Shown: one piece after another, positions 52,901-62,146 of the stretch
Layout: every line of letters begins with the position of its first letter
How positions within the stretch are numbered: position 1 is the stretch's first letter
The notes under the pieces: model-generated
Told to the model about the DNA's origin: nothing
The model's input: only the letters and a program-made list of their open reading frames with translations
Database searches by the model: none
Translations under genes and position numbers: made by a program
DNA from: Enoplosus armatus
Taxonomy: Eukaryota > Chordata > Actinopteri > Centrarchiformes > Enoplosidae
Reading direction: 5' to 3'
DNA length: 64,000 bases
NCBI RefSeq assembly: GCF_043641665.1
Contig: NC_092196.1
Location: 19,505,192 to 19,569,191 of the forward strand

Positions 52901-54226
52901 CCCCCCATACTCATCATTATAAGGGATTACATAACCACAGCTTCAGTCTGAGCATGTTAAGACAAAGATACTGAAGACTTTACAGATATTTAATTCCCCC
53001 TCTGTTCTGTAATGAGGACTGAGGACAAACTGAGGACTTGCAGCCCAAATATGAGCAAACGGGACTTCCTCTCAGTCTAGCGCACAAAGTGTTCACTTCC
53101 CAAATGCTGCTGGATGACAAACAGCAGCGCAGTGTGACCTGCACTGCCCTGCAGATTAGACGTGGAGCCCCTTGAGGCAGAAAAGGGGGGGATACAATAT
53201 CACACTGAGCAACAACTCGATGACAAAAACACTCAGAGATCAAGATCTCTTCTTTATCTGTCAGACAGAAGACTGCACGGTTCTATAAATACCAACAGCG
53301 GTCTGCAGGCGACTGGACCAACTTCAATAACATTTCAATAGGACGACTGCAAGACGACGAAACACATTTCAGCATTCATTTATCACTGACGGGCATTAAA
53401 TCAATATTATGGACCGAAGCCAGTCAGTGAGACAGGAATAAGTACAAGACTCCGGGACAGCGTCTTCATTCAGACTAATGTGGTATCCAATATGCAGGGA
53501 ACCCCATGTTACTCCACCAGAACCCACAATGCATTATGATTTGAGCTGCGAGCTTGAAGACGATGTCAACAGATGGTAGTAAAAAAAGATGAGACGTGAA
53601 CTTATTTCTGCCTCAAAGACACTCAGAGGATGGAGACGGAGACGGAGACGGACAGAAGAAGAAGGAGAAGGAGAAGAAGAAGAAGAGAGGAGGATTAAGT
53701 TGGAGATCCTGGGTACTCACAGTGATCTTGGTCTCCTTGACCTCCCTGATCTGCCTCTTGGCCGGCGAAACAGAGCCGGGGGGCTGCGGGGCGAGACAGG
53801 AGGGATCGTCAAAACTCTCCTCAGTGTCAAAGCTGGCTTCCATCATCATCCCTCTCACCTCCTCCTGCTTCTCTATTCTGGGAAAGCCTCACTCTCTCCT
53901 CTCTCTCTCTGCCTTTCCCTCCACGCACCGAGGCTGCCTTCAGTCTCACAAGCTACGGAGTGAGTGGAGAGTCGCGATGCGGGGGGGGGGAGGGAGGGAA
54001 GGGGGAGGTCTAGCGTTGGGAAGGTAGCGTTAGGGGTGAGGAGGGGGGTTGTAGGGGAATCGGTGGCGGCTGTGGGAGCGTGACGAAGTCTAGCCTCCGG
54101 TTAAGCTGCTGTCACACGAGTTTTAAGGTTGAAGGCTGCGAAGAGATAAATGCTGCCTGCGAGGGGCTCTGCATCCCCCTCCTCCCCCCACTCCACCTCA
54201 CCTACACCCCTCACCCAACAATGTCC

Positions 54227-54257
<31 letters not shown>

Positions 54258-54649
54258 CCACTGAGCCAGTTCATGGATGGAGATGCTGCAGCGTAAACAG
54301 GCGAAGATGTGAAGGGAAAAAAACATAAAGAAAGAAATGGAAAAAGAGAGAGAGAGTAAGAAGAGGTGGATGAGGAGGAAGAGGAGGAGGAGGAGGAGGA
54401 GGAGGAGGGGGATTTATTTACATGATCCTCGCCACACCTCCCTCCTCAGGGAGACAGATAGTGAGGGAGGAGGGAGCAGTGGAGGTGGAGGTGGTGATGG
54501 TGGGGGTGGAAATGGTTGAATGATGATCTTTAAAAGACTAATTACGATTGGGAGGGAAACTGGAGGAGGGGGGAGGAGAGAGAGATCAGGAGGGAAAACA
54601 GGCAGCCAATGAGATGCAGCCTCTCTGATTGTGTGTTTATGTGTTGGGA

Positions 54650-54686
<37 letters not shown>

Positions 54687-57600
54687 CACGCACATCGCAG
54701 GGGTGATAAAGGTGTCCTGAGGAGGGGCTGCATGTCAACATTTTGCACAAACGCTGAAATATTCACTAGTGTGTTTATGTGAGTTCAACGCGCCGCTCGT
54801 GTTTACACTAAGTGTGTGTGCGTGCACGACGGCGGCAGCTACAACCTCGTCATCTCTCTCACACCGACATCGCTTCACCCGAGGCATCAAACACGAGCTG
54901 CGTGCCGAGCGGGGCAGCCGCGACGGCACACGTGATCTCTGCAGCGCCTCACACCTCCTCACAACATCCACCTGGTCCAACAACCCCATCACAGCCAGAA
55001 CAAACCCCACGAAGGAGCACAACAACCACGTCCTCACCTTCGCTGCACAAAACATGGCGGCGGGGCAGCTCTGACCACCACAATCCTAGTTCAGGTTTCG
55101 TGATCCGTGGCCCCCGGGCGCTCCCAGCGTGAGCTTTGTCTGTCTTGGCTTGCCTCCTTTACAAACCTGATAAACTCTGACCAGTGGAGTCCAAATCTCA
55201 GCCGCCCATATGGTCCAACTGTCTGTCCATCTATACTCTCCTGTGTGATCATGACACGGTATGCCCTCATCTGACTCGTAATTAGTCACGTGGGTTGGCA
55301 TGTTCTCCATGTTGGCCCGGGTTCATCAGAGCGGCGGGAGCGGCCCTGCCTCAGGACACGGAGCGCGGCAGCTTTATATGTTGGAAACACTGATCTTATA
55401 TTGTGAACTGAAAAGGAGAAAACACCAAGTGAGGACGAGAAGACCGAGACTGTGACAGAGGAGGGCGAACTGCTTAAGTTTATAGAATATAATATTCTAA
55501 TATTATAGAATATTGTATTTGTTTTGTTTTATGTCCCAAAGACAATAAATTTACAACATTTTAAAACAGAGAAAAGCCGCAAATTTGGGAAGCTGGAAAC
55601 CGAGAATGTTTAGTCTGACACCCGACTTATACGATTAATAGATTATCAGAGTTGTTTTCTACAAATCGATCAATCAGATTGTTGTTTCAGCACCACATGC
55701 TGTTTGAGAGGCCTCCTACGTGACCAGCAACAACACAAGCGCGGAGAACGACAGCATCTGTTTACGTTCAAGCGACGGCGCCCTCTAGTGGCCGTAGTAA
55801 TCATGACGGGGGCGAAGGAGATAGTCGGTCGGCGTTAAAACGTCCGCAGAGGAAGGAGGTCGCCAAACGCACAGTCAACATGGATCGTTCTCGAACCATA
55901 ACCATGCAGATGTTACTGTAACCATGACAACGAAGATCCCTCTAACCAAACCTTAACCACAGCGATGTCACATCATGAAACAGATCCATTGATCAACAGT
56001 GATTTGAGCGGTTTTCGGAGGCCCTGACAAATGTTTCTATTGTTCGTTCAAGAAGTCGATTAATGGACTTTGTTGTTTCAGCAGGGAAACAGCCGCTTCG
56101 TCAATATGTGAGAGCGAACCTCTGCGAGCTGATTCATTCTTTTGGTTCGGGACATACCTGTTTGTTCATGCTGGGTTTCCTCAGAGCGACGCCAGTGGTC
56201 TCTGTGGGCTGACTGGTCTTTGTGCTGCCGTGGCATCCATTGGCTGAAGACAAACACATTATAAACCACACGTTGTTGATGAAAGTGACAACTGGAGTCT
56301 CACTTTTGTTCACTTCACACAAACGAGCAGGTGGGAAGCGAGCAATCGACAATTTGGGAGGCGACTCAATTGCAGCGAAAAAGGTCACATTTTACTGATA
56401 TTTTGATGTGAGACATCCTGATACTGGTTTGTCTGAGCGACAGACGCTGATCTGTTCTCCCTCACACCAAAAAACAATGACTCTATGATGCAGCTTCTGT
56501 TAAATTTACAGGTAATTTAAGGACTCTTCTTGTCATTTAATTATTCTCCTCTCAGGTTTGCACAGTGTACGTCCTCCTCCAGATCCATATAGAAACACAT
56601 ATTGAAGGAATGTCATTAATGGGCCTCAGCCTGGGGGGTTCACAGCTCAGTAGTAACGTCCCTGGTTTCATCCTATAGGCACTTAATGGCTCTTCATCGC
56701 CTGTGATTCATGAGCTGTCGGCTCGTTGCATATCAAATCTGAAGGTAAACACGTGAGCCCGGCGCAGTGTGACCCCTGGTCTGAGCGGGACCAGGACCGC
56801 CGCCCGCAGGAAAGAAGAGGCGACTCCAAAAATAACAATGACGGGTCACTTTGCTTAAAGGGGCATTAAGAAATCTGCGACCCTCGTTGACCCCCAGTGA
56901 AATTCATCATCCACAGGTCCCTGACACATGCGCTGAAACAGCTACGAGGGCTACATAATATTCATGGTGCTTGGTCGTTAGCTCTATGATGAAACATATT
57001 CAACCTTCAGGAATGTCTGACTTGCTTCTGACCCAAATCCTAAACACGACTCTCGTGTCTGAGCTGGAAACAGGACGTGGCTAAACTAGCTTAGCATCAG
57101 CTAGCCAGATGAAAAGCTACCATGAACATCTTAAATATGTTTGTGTACAAATTAAACAAACCAGATATATTAATTAATTAATTAGTGAACTTGCAATGTG
57201 TTGGTAGGTGTGTTTTTGAACTTTTTGAACTATATTGTTTTGGAGAGAGCCAGGCTAGCTTTTTCCACCTGCTTCCAGTCTTTATGCTAAGCTAGGTTAA
57301 TCCCCTTCTGGCTCCAGCTCTGTACTTAATGTACAGACATGGCATTGATCTTTTCAGCTAACTTTCAGGAAGAAAGCAAGAATTTCTATTCATAATATGC
57401 ATTAAAACGCATTCATTTTTAAAGTTATGACATTTTCAGCAACACAAACAAATCTGTTAATCCTCCTTGTATTGAAGTGGCGACAAAAACGATCCCATGA
57501 CTAGAAACCAGAAGAGGAAAGTAAAAAAATTATATATATTTTTGTAATTTGAATGAAATGAAATTTGAAGTCACAGTATGTAAAATCTAGCATGTCTTCA

Positions 57601-60600
57601 GCTATGTAAATTAAATGTAAATTAATTAATTTTAATTAATGTAAATTAAATAATTAATTTAATTAATGTAAATTAAAACACGCTCGTCCTACCATGATAC
57701 AGCTCGACTAGCTAATGTGACCAGCGAGCTAACAGTCCAGTTTTATTTTTAGGGGTTAGGTAGTCGCTCCAAATCATATATGATTGGATGAATTTATGTA
57801 AACACCCACAAGTTCAAGAAGAATCTTTAAACATGTTAAAACACTTAACATGATGAGAAAAGAGGGATTTTTATTTAAATGTACTGAAAAATGAAAATGT
57901 GTTCCACTGCGTCTTTAAAATGGAAATGAAAGGGGATGTTTTTCTTCAACAGGACATGAATGAAAGTGTGAAACCAGCAGATTGGTATTGTTTGAGTATT
58001 TGAATGCTGCGTCGTTGTTTCTCTCTTTCTCTGGATCAGCCGGTCAAATCCCCGGTTTCCTGTCCAGAGGTTGGAGGAGACGTCGCGGTCTAAACCTGGC
58101 CTCCATTAAACGTCCTTCTCTCTGAGGAGGATAACACTTGTCTTGTTGAACGCTGACAAACTCCCCTGCAGCTAACCGCCTCCCCGCTCGTTTTCTTTCC
58201 TCTAAGTGTGTTTAGGCCGCACGCCAGCAGAAAGAAGAAAACCATCTGCTATCTGCTAAGATGTCGTTAGTGAGGATGCTGGCAGCGATGAGTCATTAAG
58301 AAAATGTAGGGTTTCCTCCAGTAGCGCTAAGTGAGGTTCATGATAATGTAGGACACAGCAGAGAAATGTATTACAAGGGATTAGTCAAAGGTTTTGTAAA
58401 AGCCTTTAGGGGAAATGTTAGTAAGTCTCTTGGAAACTCTGTGTGATTACTTATTGTGTCAGTTAAACCACTCAGCTGAAGGAATCTGGTTTTAGGATAA
58501 TAAGCAGATTACTGCTGCGGATGACTGATTGCCAAAAGGCTCAATCTGTCTGACAGGAAAAATGTTGAAAAATTGACCTGTAGCTCCAAATGGAAACAAT
58601 CGTCATGGAAAGAAGAATTTACCCAATGAAAACAGAGATTATAGTTATTATCACCTTGTCATTTCTAACCTCTAAAACCTCTATAAAACAATTTTTTTCT
58701 CCTTCAACGCCACATATACACACACGTTTCAGTGTTTCTGCTTGTTTGCTGTTGTTTTGTTTAATACATGTTGAGAAATGGTGTCCGGAAATGGACGGCT
58801 GAGAAGATCAAGGCTCAGTTTTACCATATGGTGAGGAGTTGTGTCGTGCCAGCGCTCTCTGTGGGGACTCAGCCGACGAGGAGGGACGTCGCCATGTTGT
58901 TTCTGGAACGATACGACCGACAGGAAGGATGACAGTTGAAAAAAAGAAAAATGTGGCACAATTTCACAAAAAAACATCCTTCTCTCTTCAACCTTTGATG
59001 AGGACAGAAATGTTCCCACCCAAACTGTCTGAAAGAACATTTATTTATTCATTATTTAAGCACAGCACATCCTCAAACCCTTTTAAATATCATTCAGTAA
59101 AAGTACTTCAGGTAAGGGCGAGGTAAACTTCACTTCCTAAAGATTCTCGTCCATCTATGAACCTTTTTGGGGAAAGAAATACCCTCCTGGATAATGAGCT
59201 TCCTGTATTTTATCTGTCTCTCACGAAGTCATCACAGATCATTCCACTTAGTCGAGCAGGAAGTCCTTCACGCTGTAACAGCTGTGAGTGAATCGCTGGT
59301 CCTCTGTGACGAGCTGCTTCTTCTAAAACAAACACTGGAGCGAGTATCAGCACAAATATCTTGGCAGCGCTGCTACGATGATGGCAACAACTCAAAGCAC
59401 AGATGTTAGACAGACAGACAGACAGACAGGCAGGCAGACAGGCAGATGGACCATTACAGTAGTCTGTATTTTCTATTAATGAAGATAAACACCTGGACAA
59501 GTTTTTCTAATTCCTGCTGAGACATAAGTCCTTTAGCTGTTGATGTATTCTGAAGGTGACAGTCGGCTGCTTTTGTAACAAGATGTCCGACTTGGTTTGA
59601 GGTCTGAAGCTGAGCGCGGATTTTTAATCGTCCTTCTTTGTGTTGAAAAACAGTTATTTCAGTTTTGTCACATCAGCTGTGGCCTGAGTGTGTAGGATGT
59701 GCAGCTACGCTGTAACCCGTTAATGCACAACCATAAATGAGTGCTGCTGCACACCACGCATGCCTTAAAGGTAACTAATGCTGGGAGGCTAAGATTCATT
59801 CTTTTGTTGGATCTTGTGAGGAGTCCAGGACCAGTTGAAGCCTGGACAGGTTGTTTTGACTCAGACCAAGGACTCAACCAGGAAGCAATAAGAGAATGGA
59901 CGACAGCTTTCATCTTCTTTGAATTTATGAAACGTTGAGCAGCCACCGAGAGCCAGATCGGACAACAGACGTCACGTGACGATCTAGATTTCTACGATGT
60001 GGTCTAATGCAGGACGGAGAACCTGAGTGAGGGGGATATGTGTTCACTGGGAGCGTCTGAACCGTTGATAATAGTTTCTGAGTTTAACTGAGGAAAGTTC
60101 TGTGATAGCCAGTTTTTAATCTGACAACATAAACTGTCACAGATCACTGTTGATGAAAACATCTGTTTTTTAGCTCTGCTTACAGATTCGGTCCGGTTTA
60201 GGGAAAGATCATAGTTTGGGTTAAAATGGCAACTTTGCTAACGTTGTGGGGAGCTACGTTGCCACAGCGACAATAATATCCAGACAATAATACAGACTTT
60301 GTCGCTCTATAATAACGCCACCTCTTTCCCTCCATTTTGTTCCCCCAGAAGGTTTTGCCACGTGAAAGTAAAGCCGAGCTGCTGAAGCTGTCGCTCTTCT
60401 CCGTTCAGCCTCAGAAACCCTCTCGTACAGTCGGCAGGTCGGTCTGTCAGCTCACTGTCAGGCTGATTGTAAATAGTTTCTCGTTTCTATCATATCAGTT
60501 CCTACTTAGTGCTCACAAAAGATAACAAATGTCATCAAACACAATCACATTTTGTACGCCTCAGTTCCTCCCAGCATTTCTCTCTCATCAGTCCAAATCC

Positions 60601-60894
60601 CACTGTCGCATTTACAACTCCAGAGGGATTAAGAGGAAGGATTTCAACTGATCCTCACTTGTGCACCTCCTCCATTTAATGACACAGACTAAAAACAACA
60701 AGCGGCTTTCTAATAAACACTGTAATACACACTGGCATCTCTGTGACACACACACACACACACACACACAGTCTCAGCAGCATTGTTTTGAAGCTTCAAA
60801 CAACAAAGTGTAACAAAATAAAAAGCGACGGCTGCACCATATGGCTTCTGAATGTAAAAATATCTTCCTCTGCTCTGTGTGTGTGTGTGTGTGA

Positions 60895-60935
<41 letters not shown>

Positions 60936-61073
60936 TGTGTGTGTGTGTGTGTGAGTGTGTGCGCACTATGAGCCAAACTGCAATCACTGCCAGAGTTGTT
61001 GTTGATGCAGCCTTGCAGCTCTGTCCCGTGGGAGTCTGTCCTATCCCCCTGGATTCCTTCCCAAATGAAGTGT

Positions 61074-61107
<34 letters not shown>

Positions 61108-62146
61108 AAAGCAGATGTTTGTGAAAGGTCGCCTGCCTTCCAGCCTCTGAGTTAATATAACTCTTCAGTCTCTTGTTAGGTAGCAGCGTATTAGAGCAGA
61201 AGACAAACAGCAGAACGTATCCCTCCAGATCTCACAGCTGAGATGCTCGGGCCTCCAGCGCCACACATTTAAGATAATCAGATTAAAGCGGATCGAATCT
61301 GCAAGGCCTGCGTCCACATGAAGGGACTGCTGAGACGCGACGATGGCGAGGAATGATAATGAGTCCTGGTAGTTCACGGTGTTAAGGCAGTGAGAGCTCA
61401 ATGTCATGATAAGCAAACTAAAAACTTTATCTGAAACAGTCTGATACAACAATACAAGCTCTTGGCCGTCAGTGTACATTTGTGCCGAAATAAAACTCTT
61501 GAGTGACTCTTTTTTAAAAACAAATATTAAAAAGATGTGGGGGATTTTATCAGTGTTGAGTTCAAATGACAGAATTAGTAGAAATTGGATATGAAAGTAA
61601 AGAAAGTCCAGCTGCTCTGCGAGGCTGTACAGTGTCTCAGTAACAACGTTGACATGCTGATGTTTAGCAGGAATAATGTTCTCTGTTGTTGGCGTTAGCA
61701 TGCTAACGTTTCCTAACTAGCACTAAAGACAAAGTACAGCCGAGGATTGGACCCACAGACAGACAAACACTGATTATAAAAATGTGTGTTTCTCATTTGC
61801 TGTGAACTGGTGTGATCAGTGACCTCTTGCAGCAGAAAACTGGGTATTTAGGATGTTTGTCGACGTTAAATTTGTTGTTTTTCAATGAAATAAAGCAGCA
61901 GCAACAGCAATATATTGGGTTGATTCATAGAAAAGAATACTTTGGTCCGACTCTGACACGACGACATGGTCATCTCCAACCCACAGACGCTGCTTCGTGT
62001 TTTGAGGCGCGGCTCTTACCTTTACTGGAGCTGTTGACGTAATACCTCAGGCCCTCAGGTGACGTGTAGCTCCTCCATCCCGGGGGAAGAGGGCGGCTGT
62101 CAGTCTCCTCCCTGGGTGGTGCAGCAGAGCTCACGGCCGCCGGCTT
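37804..62146 (-). CDS. gas7: GAS7 (growth arrest-specific 7), F-BAR protein; 3' end complete, 5' exons off the right edge
   Basis: Actin- and membrane-binding F-BAR protein expressed in neurons and linked to neurite outgrowth. Minus-strand exons: 62146-62020, 56243-56158, (53849-53721, alternative first exon), 49006-48917, 47349-47234, 45209-45135, 43903-43825, 42687-42556, 40950-40827, 38840-38761, 38245-38147 and 37917-37804 (TAG). All junctions from 49006 downward are in frame. Exon 62146 carries the first half of a WW domain (LPPGWRSYTSPEGLRYYV). INCVTFPLPGEG and NEWSYCDYFW match the GAS7 linker. The F-BAR domain runs from FEVLLQKQLKGKQMQKEMAE through IKIEEEYAKNLSKL, DEAEVHLKFSNK, HHIADLRKQLASRYA, KTQQLEIKLSNKTEEDIKK, RRKSTQAG and LMRCVDLYN to RHETDMFNQS. 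The tail is DRELWVKENKTGDVRPVDMD. The SH3 domain of long isoforms must lie beyond 64 kb. The exon encoding the second half of the WW domain was not found. Confidence 0.95.
39017..39035 (+). promoter_or_regulatory. CTCF-like motif in a gas7 intron
   Basis: GACCAGCAGAGGGCGCTCA matches the vertebrate CTCF core CCAGCAGRGGGCGC very closely. It lies about 180 bases from the gas7 exon at 38761-38840. Binding is not shown by sequence alone. Confidence 0.6.
39098..39548. repeat. TACTTAAGTAC-type repeat interrupted by an AT microsatellite
   Basis: Starts CAGTGGTGGAACCTAACGAA and ends GTACTTCTTCCACCACTGGA, near-inverse ends (CAGTGGTGGAA and TTCCACCACTG). An AT array lies at 39371-39410. The inverted ends support a DNA-transposon origin for this family. 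Confidence 0.7.
40225..40512. mobile_element. Fold-back MITE-like element, copy lacking most of the left arm
   Basis: Contains GCCGAGAAATAGTCCAGCAC (also in the middle of the copy at 3938-4412), CCCTGTTTCCAGTCTTTATG, CTAAGCTAACTGGCTGCTGG and GAGAGTGATATCAGTCTTCC. Confidence 0.65.
40965..40996. repeat. gas7: (CA)16 microsatellite next to a gas7 3' splice site
   Basis: In gas7 orientation it is (TG)16 followed by T5 and GCGTGGCAG, directly joined to the exon ending at 40950. Confidence 0.95.
44197..44472. repeat. TACTTAAGTAC-type repeat in a gas7 intron
   Basis: Starts ATCACTGGTGGAAATGAACT and ends CTACTTCCACCGCTGGTTGT, again with inverted CACTGGTGGAA / TTCCACCGCTG ends. Confidence 0.7.
46309..46560. 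repeat. TACTTAAGTAC-type repeat in a gas7 intron, diverged copy
   Basis: AGGAGAAAGTACTCAGATCT, AAGTAAAAGTGTAAAAATAC, AAGTAAAAGTCCTGCATTCA and AAAATACTGTACAAATACTC are typical blocks of this family. Confidence 0.6.
46836..46864. repeat. (AT)n microsatellite in a gas7 intron
   Basis: About 28 bases of TA/AT repeats with one ATAG interruption. Confidence 0.9.
47352..47388. repeat. gas7: (GAG)12 microsatellite forming a gas7 polypyrimidine tract
   Basis: In gas7 orientation it is (CTC)12 running straight into the CAG acceptor of the exon ending at 47349. Confidence 0.95.
48510..48720 (+). repeat. Interspersed repeat of the CCAATAGTTGTTGAGATATT family
   Basis: Contains GATCACCAAAGTCTGCTGGT, TTTCATGACAATCCGTCCAA, TAGTTGTTGAGATATTTCAG and CTGGACCAAAGTGGTGGACT. 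Confidence 0.7.
49222..49272. repeat. G run and (GA)n repeats in a gas7 intron
   Basis: Nine or more G residues followed by GAGAGAGAGACATA units repeated twice. Confidence 0.85.
49629..49684. repeat. (CA)n microsatellite with two GA interruptions
   Basis: About 28 dinucleotide units in the gas7 intron upstream of the exon at 48917-49006. Confidence 0.95.
49685..53720. other. gas7: gas7 intron segment without recognised genes
   Basis: AT-rich intron sequence with a short CAC-rich stretch (about 52848-52910) whose reading frames are His/Pro/Thr-rich by composition. No exon homologous to GAS7 or another gene was recognised. Confidence 0.5.
53721..53849 (-). CDS. gas7: Alternative first coding exon of gas7 (short, WW-less isoform)
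   Basis: Starts with three consecutive ATGs (MMMEASFDTEESFDDPSC) and ends PAKRQIREVKETKIT before a GTGAGTACCC donor. Its last codon is in phase with the exon at 49006 (INCVTFP). Joined to the downstream exons it gives a 345-aa F-BAR protein, about the size I recall for short GAS7 isoforms. A frame stop (TGA) lies 33 bases upstream of the first ATG, and the sequence ahead is purine-rich on this strand, so a normal acceptor is unlikely and a first exon is favoured. An in-frame weak acceptor (GCAG|GAGGAG) could also let it act as an internal exon after 56158. Its end resembles the linker ahead of INCVTFP in long human GAS7. Confidence 0.7.
54371..54409. repeat. (GAG)n repeat
   Basis: About 12 GAG/GGA units in the candidate gas7 internal promoter. 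Confidence 0.9.
54653..54682. repeat. (TG)n microsatellite
   Basis: About 15 TG units in the candidate gas7 internal promoter. Confidence 0.95.
55776..55794 (-). promoter_or_regulatory. CTCF-like motif in a gas7 intron upstream of the alternative promoter
   Basis: On the minus strand it reads CGGCCACTAGAGGGCGCCG, a close fit to CCACTAGRGGGCGC. It points toward the plus-strand motif at 39017, so the two are convergent. Confidence 0.55.
57190..57395. mobile_element. Fold-back MITE-like element, diverged fragment
   Basis: GAGAGAGCCAGGCTAGCTTT, CTGCTTCCAGTCTTTATGCT and TTCTGGCTCCAGCTCTGTAC follow the right-arm order. A possible left-arm remnant (GGAAACAGGACGTGGCTAAA, TAGCTTAGCATCAGCTAG) lies at about 57067-57105. 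Confidence 0.5.
57598..57682. repeat. AT-rich tandem repeat (ATGTAAATTAA units)
   Basis: Four to five units built on ATGTAAATTAA / TTAATTAATGTAAATTAAA in the gas7 intron between exons at 56158 and 62020. Confidence 0.85.
59408..59445. repeat. (GACA)n/(GGCA)n tetranucleotide repeat
   Basis: About nine GACA-type units, some changed to GGCA. Confidence 0.9.
60746..61106. repeat. Cluster of three long CA/TG arrays in alternating orientation
   Basis: (CA)12 at 60746-60770, a TG array with GAG interruptions at 60875-60962, and (CA)15 at 61077-61106. Reading frames crossing them are artefacts of the repeats. Confidence 0.95.
61620..61760. repeat. GCTAACGTTTCCTAACTAGC-type interspersed repeat fragment
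   Basis: GACATGCTGATGTTTAGCAG, GTTAGCATGCTAACGTTTCC and AAGACAAAGTACAGCCGAGG match the family seen at 28560-28815. Confidence 0.65.

Larger units (their letters stand above)
53850..55400 (-). promoter_or_regulatory. gas7: Candidate internal gas7 promoter, CpG- and repeat-rich
   Basis: This is the sequence upstream of the alternative first exon. It includes CpG-rich parts (about 54780-54940, 55020-55070 and 55330-55370), long purine tracts, a GA repeat (54230-54256), a GAG repeat (54371-54409) and a TG repeat (54653-54682). The position and CpG content fit a promoter for the short isoform. The start site cannot be located. The plus- and minus-strand reading frames in it look like by-products of GC-rich sequence. 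Confidence 0.4.
56244..62019. other. gas7: gas7 intron between the WW half-exon and the linker exon
   Basis: I looked on the minus strand for an exon with a TTWERP-like motif and found none. The intron has a fold-back fragment, an AT-rich tandem repeat, a GACA/GGCA repeat (59408-59445), a CA-TG-CA cluster (60746-61106) and a GCTAAC-type repeat (61620-61760). Confidence 0.6.

Noticed and set aside
52608..52974. His- and Pro-rich frames
   Set aside because: They come from a CAC/CCA-rich simple-sequence stretch in a gas7 intron.
54735..55132. Overlapping 101-107-codon frames on both strands at 54.7-55.1 kb
   Set aside because: GC-rich sequence is open in several frames at once. None shows family features and the interval fits a promoter or 5' leader.
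55103..55137. A minus-strand WERPG stretch that could be the missing WW half of gas7
   Set aside because: It lies downstream of the NGCHGS linker exon in gas7 order, whereas it should be upstream, and it runs into a stop after a few codons without a donor.
60710..61104. 130- and 102-codon frames with Cys-Val or His-Thr runs
   Set aside because: Produced by the CA/TG arrays.
61165..61701. 178-codon minus-strand frame in a gas7 intron
   Set aside because: Its start lies in a dispersed GCTAAC-type repeat and no domain or splice structure is recognisable. Kept only as a possible regulatory block.
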